Shown piece after piece: positions 43,275-51,488 of a stretch of DNA of 64,000 nt; position 1 is the stretch's first letter; the number at the start of each line of letters is the position of its first letter. Where the stretch lies: contig JALCBJ010000012.1 of assembly GCA_028066595.1 (NCBI GenBank), positions 1 through 64,000 of the forward strand. The letters run 5' to 3'. A program made the position numbers and the translations under genes. The notes below the pieces were generated by a model. It was not told the origin of the DNA, searched no databases, and saw only the letters and a program-made list of their open reading frames with translations. This DNA is from Thermoanaerobaculia bacterium. Lineage in GTDB: Bacteria; Acidobacteriota; Thermoanaerobaculia; Multivoradales; J023.

Positions 43275-45608
43275 TCAGCTCAAGGGCTGGATGGACAGGC
43301 TCACGGAGCCGGAGTTGTTCCAGTACATGCAGCTGAGGTCGTTCGCGAAGCAGTAGAGTCGACCCGTCGCGGGGGCGGCGACTTCCTGCCCCGCGGCGAT
43401 CCGGAAGGCATGTCGGTAGCTCTTGCCGATACAGCCGACCAGGGCGAAGAAGGGGACCTTCTCGTCTCCGATCTTCGGTACCCGGAGGCGGGGTTCCAGG
43501 GGGCGGAGGTAGGCGAGCTCGTATCCTTCTGGACCCGACGGGACGAACCAGTCCTTCCAGTCGTCGTCGGGTCGGAGCTGGAACCGGTAGCGCCGTCCCT
43601 GCTGCAGAACGATGCGAGTGTCGTTCCATCGCCGCCTTGCCCGAACCTCGACCGTCCAGGCTAGGTGTCGATCGTCAACTTCCTCGCCCCGGGGTCGCTC
43701 CGAACCAGCAGGCGCGGGAGAGAGCATCACCGTCGGAACCGGTGTCACGGTCTCTCGCCAACGCGAGATGGATTGGACGACGGATTCCCGGGTCACACGG
43801 TCTCTCGAGAAGCCGCCGTGGCGAGCGGCCTGGGAGAACTGCGAGGAAGACTGCCAAAGTCGCAGCTGCGGTTTTGGGAGCCCCCAGCTCGCTGCTGCAG
43901 GGCGCAGGTCCTTCTCCAGGCCCAAGAGCGGCGCTCCGAGGTTGTCCTCGAACGCATTGGAGACCAGGTAGAGAAGCGATCGGTCGTAGCCGAGGATAGC
44001 CCTCGTGGAAGGGTCGGCTCGTTCCTGGGATTCGGTCAGATTGACCGTTGTGACCTTCCGAACCCGTCCATTACGCAGATGGGGGAGGACCCTCTCTTGG
44101 AAGAGATCGAGCCTCGCAGCTCCGGCGAGGAAGGTCGCCGTCTCGATGACGAATCCGCGGGAGGCCAGGAAGTGGATCAGGTGGCTGTGCACGATGGCCC
44201 CCGCCGAGTGGCCGATGAGGTGCAGGCGCAGCTGGTCACCTCGTCTCCCGGACTCCGCAAACTTGCGGATGAGTAGGCGGAGTCCACTCTCCGAATTCTC
44301 CGAGATCCTTCTCGCGTTTTGCTTCATCTCGTCCCAGAGGACCTTGCCGGGACGGCGCACCGTCTGCTCGATCGCCCGAAGCCGGATCTCGTCTAGAGTC
44401 TCCAGGAGCCCGGCTGCCGGCACCCGGTCGACGCCAAGGAGATCTCGAACTCTGTTGGTGATCGTGGAGAGGATGTCAGTCTCCCACATCAGGAAGACCG
44501 GGAGTATCCGGGCATTGAAGAGTGCCGGGATCCAGAGTCGGGCAGCCGCTGCGGCAGCCTTCTCGCCGACCAGGCCGCCGTGGGCGTAGATGGCCACATC
44601 GATCGGGTCTCCGGTGGTTCCCCAGAGATCCTGCGCCCGCGGAAGGTGCTTGTGGATGAGGAGGTCGAGGTCGAGGTCGGTAGATCGGAACTGACCCGTC
44701 TGGCTCAACCGCCCGTTGTTCTCGACGTTGACGATGAAATCGTCGATTTCCTGATTCGCCAGAAGAGTGTCGGAGGAGAGGGAAATCGAGGCGGAGCGAG
44801 CAGAGGTAGGTCGCAGAGTGCCCGCCGCGGCGACCGAGCGGCGGTCTTCGGTCATGACCCCGAGCTGAGCGACCCAGCAGTCCATGCCGTTGTCGAGCCA
44901 GTCGCTGTAGGTGAGGATGGCGAGGCCCTTTGAACCCCAATCCTCTCCATAGGAGTTCTGGATGATGAACCCCTCCGCGGTGTATCCGATGATCGCGAAG
45001 GCGTGGCCCGCCAGGGCATCGCGGCGACGTTGGGGGATCACCCAAAGCTCATTTGGGACCTGACGCCGTTCGAGGCCTTCGCGCCACCCGTCGTGGTAGA
45101 AGATGCTGGCAGCGAGACAACCCACCCTGGCCAGGGCGACCTGCATGTCGACCACGCTCTTTTTCTCGACGCGGTAGTAGGCCCCCATCGGCCGCTTCGC
45201 GGCTTCGAACCACCAGTCGACCTCATCCGCTGCCGGGCGGGGCATCTTGAGGTCCGGCCAGAGCTCTCGGGCACAGGCGCCATGCTTGTACCAGCCTTTG
45301 AGCACACCACGGATACTCGAACCCCGATCGTTCTCGCCCGCGAACTCGTCGTAGCGCCGGGCCATGTTGTATAGCATGTAGGGGGAGACCGGTCGCTGGT
45401 CGTACTCCGGTGCACGCTGCTGCAACACGTGGATCGCTGCGGCGAGCGCGAAACCGGTGCAGCCGAACGTATCCCCCTGGTGGAGGATCGCGATCTCGGT
45501 CGATGGCTCCAAGGACGGTGGGGGCGCCACGTCCGGCGGAGGCTGGTAGAGACGATCCCGGAGGTCGATTCGATCGGGGACGACTTTGGTCTTCAGGAAG
45601 TCGGTCAT
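43275..45608 (-). CDS. Papain-like peptidase fused to alpha/beta hydrolase and lectin-like domain (hydrolase operon gene 2)
   Basis: A 777-residue fusion. The N-terminal half (about 1-255) is a C1-type papain fold: oxyanion Gln44 and catalytic Cys50 in HQGDTFGCTGFALA, His202 in LAGHAFAIIGY and Asn218 in FIIQNSYGEDWGSKG. Residues about 335-540 form an alpha/beta hydrolase with AIYAHGGLVGE and nucleophile Ser468 in HLIGHSAGAIVHSHLI. The C-terminal ~100 residues end in LYCFANDLSCMYWNNSGSVSL. This recalls the galactose-binding lectin LecA/PA-IL family ending (fold assignment is a guess). No signal peptide. The start overlaps the S8 gene stop by four bases (ATGA). Two catalytic activities plus a carbohydrate-binding end in one chain is unusual. 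Confidence 0.72.
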   Translation of the reverse strand: MTDFLKTKVVPDRIDLRDRLYQPPPDVAPPPSLEPSTEIAILHQGDTFGCTGFALAAAIHVLQQRAPEYDQRPVSPYMLYNMARRYDEFAGENDRGSSIRGVLKGWYKHGACARELWPDLKMPRPAADEVDWWFEAAKRPMGAYYRVEKKSVVDMQVALARVGCLAASIFYHDGWREGLERRQVPNELWVIPQRRRDALAGHAFAIIGYTAEGFIIQNSYGEDWGSKGLAILTYSDWLDNGMDCWVAQLGVMTEDRRSVAAAGTLRPTSARSASISLSSDTLLANQEIDDFIVNVENNGRLSQTGQFRSTDLDLDLLIHKHLPRAQDLWGTTGDPIDVAIYAHGGLVGEKAAAAAARLWIPALFNARILPVFLMWETDILSTITNRVRDLLGVDRVPAAGLLETLDEIRLRAIEQTVRRPGKVLWDEMKQNARRISENSESGLRLLIRKFAESGRRGDQLRLHLIGHSAGAIVHSHLIHFLASRGFVIETATFLAGAARLDLFQERVLPHLRNGRVRKVTTVNLTESQERADPSTRAILGYDRSLLYLVSNAFEDNLGAPLLGLEKDLRPAAASWGLPKPQLRLWQSSSQFSQAARHGGFSRDRVTRESVVQSISRWRETVTPVPTVMLSPAPAGSERPRGEEVDDRHLAWTVEVRARRRWNDTRIVLQQGRRYRFQLRPDDDWKDWFVPSGPEGYELAYLRPLEPRLRVPKIGDEKVPFFALVGCIGKSYRHAFRIAAGQEVAAPATGRLYCFANDLSCMYWNNSGSVSLSIQPLS

Positions 45609-47554
45609 CGCGAAACCCCCTGGAGCAGGTGATCGAGGGTCGGACTGAAGGCGGAGTCCCGCCTGGAGCGCCTCGGGCCGCTCAGGGACCCCGCCTCGAC
45701 GGGTACTCCCTCGATGCGTCGCGCGAGGCTCTTCCGAAGTGGCTCATCACAGAGTAGTTGCATCTCGAGCTCGTCCCAGAAGTCCTCGGCGTCCTCGCCC
45801 AGGACTTCCCTTAATCGAGAGTCCACCTGCCTCTGCTCCAGCTCCAGCTCCTCGAAATAGGAGAGCAGGGGGCTGAGGCGCCCTTCGACGAATCCACCCG
45901 CCGGAACGATCGGAGCCGCTTCCAGTCCGGCAGCAACGGCCGAGACGTCCACCTGGAGGACTTTCTTCGCATCGACCAGCCCGGATCCGTACGCGCCTGA
46001 TTCCCACGGGATCCCGCCGGGCCTTGAGAAACCAGTGGTGGCGAGAATGCTCCGGAAGACGGCCGGCACTCGGTCGAGTCCCCCGACCAGCTGACCCAGT
46101 GCTTCTCGGCCGCCATGGTGGGCGATCCAGAGGGCCGCGACTCCTGCCACGTGTGCGACTGCGTAGGACGTTCCGCTACCGCGCTTAACCTTGCGGTACT
46201 CCGTGTTCCGGTCGCTTCCCTTGGACTTCGCGCGCCAGACGTCCTGGCCGGGAGCGGTGATCGAGACCGATTTGCCCCGTGAAGTCGCACTCCAACGTCG
46301 ATTTCGGGCGTTGCTAGCTGCGACGCCCACCACGGTCTTGCATCGGGCCGGGGCGACGACCCAGTACCGTATCTGGTTCCCGGCGGCGGCGCAGACGATG
46401 ACCCCGCGCTCCTCGGCGAAGCGAAGGGCCTGGTCCAGGGTCCGATGAGCGCCCGGGCCCCCCATGCTGATCGAGATGACGTCGCATCCTTGGTCGACGG
46501 CAGCCCGGATCGCCAGCGCAAGGCGGCGGGTGTTGAAGAGCACCACGGTCGAAGAGACGCGAAACGGCACGAGTTTCGCGAGGGGCGCCACACCCTGGAT
46601 CTGGTGCGTCTCTCCACTCATGATCACGCTCGCCGTGGACGTGCCGTGACCCTCGTTCGGGTTGAAACCGGCCTTGAGTAGGCTCTTCCACCACGGGTCC
46701 TTGTCGTCCCACGGATCGTGATCGTCCGCCCAGAAGTCGAAGCCGCTCTCGACCAGGAGTCGATCACTGTCGAGCTCCCGGTGATGCGTGTATCCGGTGT
46801 CGGGATGACCGATGGTCACGCCCTCGCCTCTAGAAGGACGACCAGCGAGGTCCGAGAGCTGCCAGGCCTCTCTGGCGCGGACCTTTCCCAGGGCCCAGTC
46901 CTTGGGTTCGCTCTCGGGGAGGGGGTGCGAGGACCCGCCTCCGGCTGGCACGGCGGTCACCGAGCCCAGCGGGACCTCTAGGTCGGGCGCGATCCCCGTG
47001 GCGCTCTCCCAACCCGACGGAAGGTTGAACGAGGCCTCGGCCCAGCTGACGCCCGGGATCGCTCGAAGCCTGTGGGCCAGCTCGAACGCTTCCGGGAAGC
47101 TCAACTGTTGGAGATCCGGCGTCTTGAGAAAGATCGGTCCCGGCGCTTCGAGGTCCACGCGCAATCTCGTGGAGAGCACCGCCTCGGACTCGGAGACGAT
47201 CTCCTTGAGGGCCTGGTCTGCCGAGACGTCAAGGAGGAATCCCTCGAGGCCGTATCGGAGCAGCTCAAGTCCCAGACCTGCCATCAGGCGTTCCTCAGAT
47301 CGCCGGGCCGAAAAGCCAGTGACCTCGAGAAGCAGGTCGAGCTGGGCTCGAGCCAAATGCACTCGATCGGCCTGGGAGACTGCACGCCCCCAGGCGTACC
47401 GAAGGAAGATCTCGGCCGCCACTCGAGCCGCTAGCTCGTTCTTCTCGTCGGCTGCGGGAGGGTCGGCTCTCGTGCCCAGTGATTCGAGGAGAACCTCCCG
47501 GACCTGCGCAAGGAATCGATCGGCGATCAGAAGACGTACTGCGAGATGACTCAT
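45605..47554 (-). CDS. Subtilisin-family (S8) serine peptidase, no signal peptide (hydrolase operon gene 1)
   Basis: A 649-residue S8 peptidase. The triad is Asp252 (GVTIGHPDTGYTHH), His303 (NEGHGTSTASVIMSG) and Ser463 (RGSGTSYAVAHVAG), with oxyanion Asn393 (AAAGNQIR). An I9-like inhibitory prodomain may occupy about 130-180 (LRAIPGVSWAEASFN). The first ~120 residues are helical and have no recognised family. No signal peptide is visible, so it is expected to act inside the cell or to be exported by another route. The C-terminal ~100 residues are charged and helical. It is the first gene of a four-gene minus-strand unit. Leucine codons favour CTC over CTG here, unlike the neighbouring core genes (seen by eye). 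Confidence 0.8.
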   Translation of the reverse strand: MSHLAVRLLIADRFLAQVREVLLESLGTRADPPAADEKNELAARVAAEIFLRYAWGRAVSQADRVHLARAQLDLLLEVTGFSARRSEERLMAGLGLELLRYGLEGFLLDVSADQALKEIVSESEAVLSTRLRVDLEAPGPIFLKTPDLQQLSFPEAFELAHRLRAIPGVSWAEASFNLPSGWESATGIAPDLEVPLGSVTAVPAGGGSSHPLPESEPKDWALGKVRAREAWQLSDLAGRPSRGEGVTIGHPDTGYTHHRELDSDRLLVESGFDFWADDHDPWDDKDPWWKSLLKAGFNPNEGHGTSTASVIMSGETHQIQGVAPLAKLVPFRVSSTVVLFNTRRLALAIRAAVDQGCDVISISMGGPGAHRTLDQALRFAEERGVIVCAAAGNQIRYWVVAPARCKTVVGVAASNARNRRWSATSRGKSVSITAPGQDVWRAKSKGSDRNTEYRKVKRGSGTSYAVAHVAGVAALWIAHHGGREALGQLVGGLDRVPAVFRSILATTGFSRPGGIPWESGAYGSGLVDAKKVLQVDVSAVAAGLEAAPIVPAGGFVEGRLSPLLSYFEELELEQRQVDSRLREVLGEDAEDFWDELEMQLLCDEPLRKSLARRIEGVPVEAGSLSGPRRSRRDSAFSPTLDHLLQGVSR

Positions 47555-47748
47555 GATCCTCCCTGCTCTGGAGTGAGGTTGGAACGCGGGGCAGCGGTGG
47601 GCTCTTGGGCCCTAGTAGGATTAGACGGACACAGTTCACAGTTTCCGGTCTCGACAACCGTTGACATCACATCTCGCGATGTGACTAGGGTCAGATCTCA
47701 CTGGACTGGCTGCCCATGTCGACGATCCTCGATAGCGTGGCCGTTTAG

Positions 47749-47858
47749 GACAGCGAGGACGTCGCCGGCAACATTGTGGCCATTGGCATCCACAATCCGA
47801 TCCACGTCCGGCCCGATGCCGAGGGGGCTACATCATCGTCTCGGGCGAGCGACGCAGG
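47749..47858 (+). pseudogene. Remnant of a ParB-type (Spo0J/KorB) N-terminal domain
   Basis: Plus-strand translation gives DVAGNIVAIGIHNPIHVRPD, then a one-base frameshift in a G run, then YIIVSGERR. This matches the ParB nuclease-domain core (DLAxSIxxxGxxxPIxVRP...YxIxxGERR). An upstream stop codon (TAG at 47745-47747) and the frameshift mean it is not functional. Such domains are carried by plasmids, phages and integrative elements as well as chromosomes. Confidence 0.55.
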
Positions 47859-48268
47859 CCCAACAGGAGAAGCTCCTCCCCATGCCCGGAATGAGGACAC
47901 TCCTGTCAGCCACGCGGAGGTCGCTAGGCCGACAAGAGGCGGCAGTACGACGAGGACGCCCTCGTCGACTGTCTCCTCGCTTTCCTGACCCGACGCCGAT
48001 CCCGTCTAGTCCACCCCCGTTCTCAGCGCTGGTCCCTCGCTCCCGGGCGGCGTCGTTTCCATCGACGTGACCTTCGACTTCGTTGCTCGCGCCTCGCAGG
48101 GCCGAGCTCTCTATGCGTGGCCTGCGGCCAGCCTTGTTGCGCCTCTGCTCGGCTCCGTTTCGCCTAGGCATGCGCCGAACGACGCCCACCGCGAGGGCAA
48201 GGAGCCCAAGATGCAGAGCGAGCTGGCTTCGCCGAGACCGATCCGGCGTTCGAGCCCGAGACGATCGT

Positions 48269-48564
48269 CGATACCATGTCGCCCTCGTCCGAGAACAGTC
48301 CACCCACGACGCCCCAGAAACCTGTGGCGATCCCCAGTCTGTCGCCCGCTTCGTCCGCCAGATCCTCTCCGCCTGGGACCGTGAGGTCATCGGAGCGACC
48401 TACTTCGACATCCGCAGCCGAGCCATCGGCCACTAGCTGGCCAACATCGGGACCCTGACCCGCACCGCCATCGAGCCCCGCGACATCCCCACCAACGCCC
48501 TCCTGGCCAACGCCGTGAGCATCCTTCTCTCTACAACCACCCTGGCGCGGTGAACCCTGCTCCC
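48269..48564 (+). pseudogene. Remnant of a RadC/JAB-type (MPN, DUF2466) domain gene
   Basis: Plus-strand reading gives RYHVALVREQ, VARFVRQILSAWDREVIG and DIRSRAIGH, then a stop codon (48434-48436), then LANIGTLTRTAIEPRDI and LLANAVSILL. A frameshift near 48528 leads to YNHPGAVNPAP. This matches the RadC C-terminal domain, where the order is a DxxxxVIGxxxxSIGTLxxxxxxPREV-type core and then the metal motif HNHPSGD. The broken motif and stop mean it is dead. Accessory elements often carry short RadC-like genes. Confidence 0.6.
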
Positions 48565-48690
48565 ACGATGATGGTGGGCACCTGGCGACGGCGAGGAGCG
48601 TCCCTCTCGAAGATCCCTCCCTTGGCTCAGTTGATGCTGCGTTGAACGAAGTCCAAGGGATTCTCTCCTTGTGATTTCGAAGGTCGAAAG

Positions 48691-49590
48691 CTAGATCAGA
48701 CCGACCTGCGACATGCTGAGATTCCAGACCTTTTCGACAAGCTCGTCGTCGAGAGCTTCGGGGTTGGGTTGCTTGACGTAGTCCTCGTAGATGAACTCGC
48801 CGGAGACGCCCTCGTACTGCGGCGCGATGGACATCGTAACGATGCGATCCGCGCCTACCTCACGCGGGTGCCCGAAGATCGTCGTGAGAATCCCGCCGAT
48901 GATCTTCCTCCATCCTTTGATATCCCGCCCATAGGCCACCTCGGTCTTGATCCATCCGGGGTTGAGAGCGTTCACCGTGACGCCCGTGCCTTCGAGCTCC
49001 CGGGCCATCTTCCGGGTGCACATGTTCAGGGCGAGCTTGGCCTGGGCGTAGGACCTCAAGGTCGCCCAGTTGCGCTCGAGCGATAGGTCGTCGAGGTGTA
49101 TGTGCCCGTACTTCTCCGTGGCCGAGGATAGGTGGACGATCCGAGAGGGCGCAGACTCCTTCAGCCGATCGAGGAGCAGGTGCGTGAGCAGGAACCCGCC
49201 CAGGTGGTTGACCGCCCAGGCGACCTCCATCCCGTCCTCGGTCATCCTTCGTTCCGCAAAATTGGCTCCGGCGCAGTTCACGAGGACATGGATCTCCGGG
49301 CAGCGCTGTAGCACCTCGTCGGCGCAACGCCGGACGCTGGCCTGGCTGGCCAGATCGCAATGCACGTACTGCGCACGACCGGGTTCCGTCGCCTGGTTGA
49401 TCGCGTCCACGACGGCCTTGGACTTGCTCTCGCTGCGCCCCAACACGACGAGTCCCGCGCCCATCTTGGCGAGCTTCTCTACCGCGACCCGCCCCATGCC
49501 ATCGGTGCCGCCGGTGAAGACCACGGTCTTTCCGGTCAGGTCCTGATTCTCGAGCGGTACATCCTGCAGTCGAATGATGTTCTTCTTCAT
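48691..49590 (-). CDS. Short-chain dehydrogenase/reductase
   Basis: A 299-residue classical/extended SDR. NAD(P)-binding motif VFTGGTDGMGRVAVEK, NCAGANFAERRM (NNAG equivalent), catalytic Ser in VHLSSATEKYG and YxxxK in SYAQAKLALNMC. The substrate is unknown; similarity to retinol/dehydrogenase-like SDRs is suggested by the acceptor-site region (VNALNPGWIKTEV). It has an ideal ribosome site (AAGGAGG) before the ATG at 49588-49590, so the longer track start is rejected. Its promoter carries a palindromic operator that recurs ahead of the adjacent tetR-like gene. Confidence 0.87.
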   Translation of the reverse strand: MKKNIIRLQDVPLENQDLTGKTVVFTGGTDGMGRVAVEKLAKMGAGLVVLGRSESKSKAVVDAINQATEPGRAQYVHCDLASQASVRRCADEVLQRCPEIHVLVNCAGANFAERRMTEDGMEVAWAVNHLGGFLLTHLLLDRLKESAPSRIVHLSSATEKYGHIHLDDLSLERNWATLRSYAQAKLALNMCTRKMARELEGTGVTVNALNPGWIKTEVAYGRDIKGWRKIIGGILTTIFGHPREVGADRIVTMSIAPQYEGVSGEFIYEDYVKQPNPEALDDELVEKVWNLSMSQVGLI

Positions 49591-49667
49591 GACTGCCTCC
49601 TTTTCGCCTGAAAGTCTTGATATCGCGCTGCCCATGCCTCAACGACCTGGGGTGTCGGCAATCTAAT

Positions 49668-49705
49668 TACACTGTACAGTGTAGTGCATTGAATCTCAGT
49701 GTCAA
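49668..49705 (-). promoter_or_regulatory. SDR promoter with overlapping palindromic operator
   Basis: On the minus strand TTGACA (49700-49705), a 16-base spacer and TACACT (49678-49683) form a good promoter. The -10 is part of a perfect palindrome TACACTGTACAGTGTA (49668-49683). A related palindrome lies on the tetR-like promoter, so the adjacent regulator is the likely binder. Confidence 0.65.
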
Positions 49706-49784
49706 CCATAAACTGCACGGGTCGGTGCATTTTATGGGCGACTCGGATCCCGCCGAGGGGCACCGATTGGGACAGGAGGAGCGA

Positions 49785-50387
49785 TCAGGCGCGGTGGCGG
49801 CTGAGAAAGGTCTCGATCAGCTCCTTCCGCAGCGCCTTGACCTGGCGCGGAGGCATGGGACCTGCGATGAGCTGTGGCCACGACAGCGCTCCCCCCACCA
49901 TGGACCAGAACAGCGTCGCGGACAGCTTGACGTTGGAGGTCTGCAGCCGACCGTCTGCCTTCGCCGCTTTCAGCCAGGTCACCAGGGAGTTGTCGCCCGC
50001 TTCGTATCGCGCGAATGACTCACGGGCGAGCTCGGTGTCGCGGATGATCATTCCCAGCGCCATCCGCGACAGCCCGTACCAGGATGGGTTCTCGATGACC
50101 GCGAGCTTGGCGTCGACGAAGTCCGAAAGCTGATCGGCGAGGCTACGGTCCGGATCGTAGGGGATGGCCTTCAGGGCTTGGGAATCCTGCAGGAACCGGT
50201 CGAGCACCGCCTGGTACAGCTGCTCCTTGCTGGGAAAGTGGTTGTACACGGTGCGCTTGGAGGCCACGGCGATCTCCGCGATCCGGTCCATGCTCGTGTT
50301 GTCGTACCCCTCCTGCACGAAGGCCTGCACGGCCGCGTCCAGGATGGATTCCCGTTTCTTGCTCGTATCTCGTTTCTTGCGCGCCAT
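49785..50387 (-). CDS. TetR-family transcriptional regulator
   Basis: A 200-residue regulator. The N-terminal HTH (about residues 13-60) has ILDAAVQAFVQEGYDNTSMD, RIAEIAVASKRTVYNHFPSK and the following LYQAVLDRFL. The C-terminal ligand-binding domain (about 70-200) is of the AcrR/TetR_C type with no clear ligand. It is upstream of the SDR gene on the same strand. Both promoters carry similar TGTAGTGT/ACACT-type palindromes across the -10 region, which predicts autorepression and repression of the SDR gene. Induction by an unknown small molecule is the simplest model. Start ATG has GGAG nine bases upstream. Confidence 0.88.
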   Translation of the reverse strand: MARKKRDTSKKRESILDAAVQAFVQEGYDNTSMDRIAEIAVASKRTVYNHFPSKEQLYQAVLDRFLQDSQALKAIPYDPDRSLADQLSDFVDAKLAVIENPSWYGLSRMALGMIIRDTELARESFARYEAGDNSLVTWLKAAKADGRLQTSNVKLSATLFWSMVGGALSWPQLIAGPMPPRQVKALRKELIETFLSRHRA

Positions 50388-50402
50388 CTAGATATCTCCA
50401 GC

Positions 50403-50446
50403 ACACTACACTGTGTAGTGTAGAAACACGCTCGGACACCGTGCAA
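50403..50446 (-). promoter_or_regulatory. tetR-like gene promoter and operator
   Basis: Palindrome ACACTACAC-T-GTGTAGTGT (50403-50421; 9-base perfect arms). On the minus strand TTGCAC (50441-50446), an 18-base spacer and TACACT (50417-50422) make a promoter whose -10 overlaps the palindrome. The half-site TACACTGT/ACAGTGTA resembles the SDR operator. Confidence 0.6.
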
Positions 50447-50592
50447 GTGTCCGATACTGGGGCTCCCGTTTCTCGGTGTTTCTATAGTGGACCCCCCAAC
50501 GAGGTCCCCTTCTCGCCCAAGGCTTGCCCTACAGGTGAATCACCAGGACTCATGTGGAAAAGGACAATCTCATATGGAGCTCTGGCTCACCG

Positions 50593-51246
50593 TCAGAGCC
50601 GCGCTGCAATGGAGTTGATCTCGCCCGAGTCGAGGGTCTCACCATCCATCCCTTCGCGCGCTGCGACGATCATCGCGCGACCGATCTCAGCGTTCGAAGT
50701 CGCTCCGCCGAAGAGTCGAATCAAGGGCGTTAGCGGGGTGAACAAGGCATAGGCAAACTTGTAGAGCGCCCCACGGAGTTGCGCCCCGTGAAGCCCGCGG
50801 ATGAACGCGGGCCGAAACACGACGACGCTAGCCAACCCCAACGCTCCCAACTCGTCCTCGGTGCGTTTCTTCACTTGCGCCCACATCGCCTTGCCGTCCG
50901 CGCCCGAGCCCGAGAGAAAGCAGAACTGCGCGTTGGGGTTCTGCTCGAGCAGCGTGCGCGCCGCGTGCATCGCCAAGGTGTAGGTGATGTGAGTGTAGGT
51001 TGCCTCGTCGAGGCCGCCCGACGAGATACCGAGGCACCAGAAGCACACGTCGACCTTTGCCAGTTGGTCGGCGATGCCCGACAGGTCGGCCATGTCGCCG
51101 ACGACCAGCTCGGTCAGCTTGGAGTGCTCGACGCCGGTGGGGCGCCTCCCCAGTACGGTCACAGCCGTCACGTCGGGGGCGCTCAGGGCCTCCGCCAACA
51201 CGCCGATACCCACGAAGCCGGTCGCGCCGCTGATCAGTACGTGCAT
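50593..51246 (-). CDS. NAD(P)-binding oxidoreductase-like protein (atypical SDR)
   Basis: A 217-residue Rossmann protein of the NAD(P)H-binding/NmrA-like SDR type. Dinucleotide motif ISGATGFVGIGVLAEAL near the N-terminus, then VGDMADLSGIADQLAKVD and WCLGISSGGLDEATYTHI. The short C-terminal region is VFRPAFIRGLHG followed by a hydrophobic segment (FAYALFTPLTPL). Substrate unknown. The ATG at 51244-51246 has AAGGAG upstream, so the track start at 51300 is rejected. Confidence 0.8.
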   Translation of the reverse strand: MHVLISGATGFVGIGVLAEALSAPDVTAVTVLGRRPTGVEHSKLTELVVGDMADLSGIADQLAKVDVCFWCLGISSGGLDEATYTHITYTLAMHAARTLLEQNPNAQFCFLSGSGADGKAMWAQVKKRTEDELGALGLASVVVFRPAFIRGLHGAQLRGALYKFAYALFTPLTPLIRLFGGATSNAEIGRAMIVAAREGMDGETLDSGEINSIAARL

Positions 51247-51336
51247 GAATCCAATCTCCTTACCTGGGTGTCGGGGTACGGTCAGGTCCATCTTCGCCAA
51301 TGCAAGGGCGACGTCGGCGTCGACCTCGTACCGTAC

Positions 51337-51440
51337 CTAGAAGTTGGTTCCCGAGAGCTGATCCGAGAGATCCCAGAGGCGGGCAGCTTCCTCCGCGTCA
51401 AACGCGTAGGGGCGTATCCGCCTTGCATGACGTTGTCGCT
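51337..51440 (-). pseudogene. Possible C-terminal remnant of another oxidoreductase
   Basis: A minus-strand ORF (51337-51543) ends in PYAFDAEEAARLWDLSDQL, the tail seen at the end of SDR/protochlorophyllide-reductase-like proteins (EEAARLWELSExL). The upstream 30-odd residues are not SDR-like, so only the last ~35 are recognisable. It probably marks an eroded duplicate of a nearby dehydrogenase gene. Confidence 0.35.
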
Positions 51441-51488
51441 CTCTGCTGGTTTCGAAACCTGCCAGAGCCCGTTTCTGTTGAACAGAGC

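Larger units (their letters stand above)
47555..48690. other. 1.1-kb region without an intact gene, containing eroded accessory genes
   Basis: Between the S8 gene and the SDR gene no ORF reads as a real protein, yet two stretches of plus-strand coding sequence are recognisable as broken domains (ParB-type, then RadC/JAB-type; listed separately). The rest shows only low-complexity Arg/Pro/Ser-rich reading in all frames. Confidence 0.55.

Noticed and set aside
40054-48700. Attachment-site repeat of the tRNA-Glu 3' end
   Set aside because: I looked for a second copy of its T-arm and acceptor sequence to the right as an att site and saw none; the island boundary is therefore unsupported.
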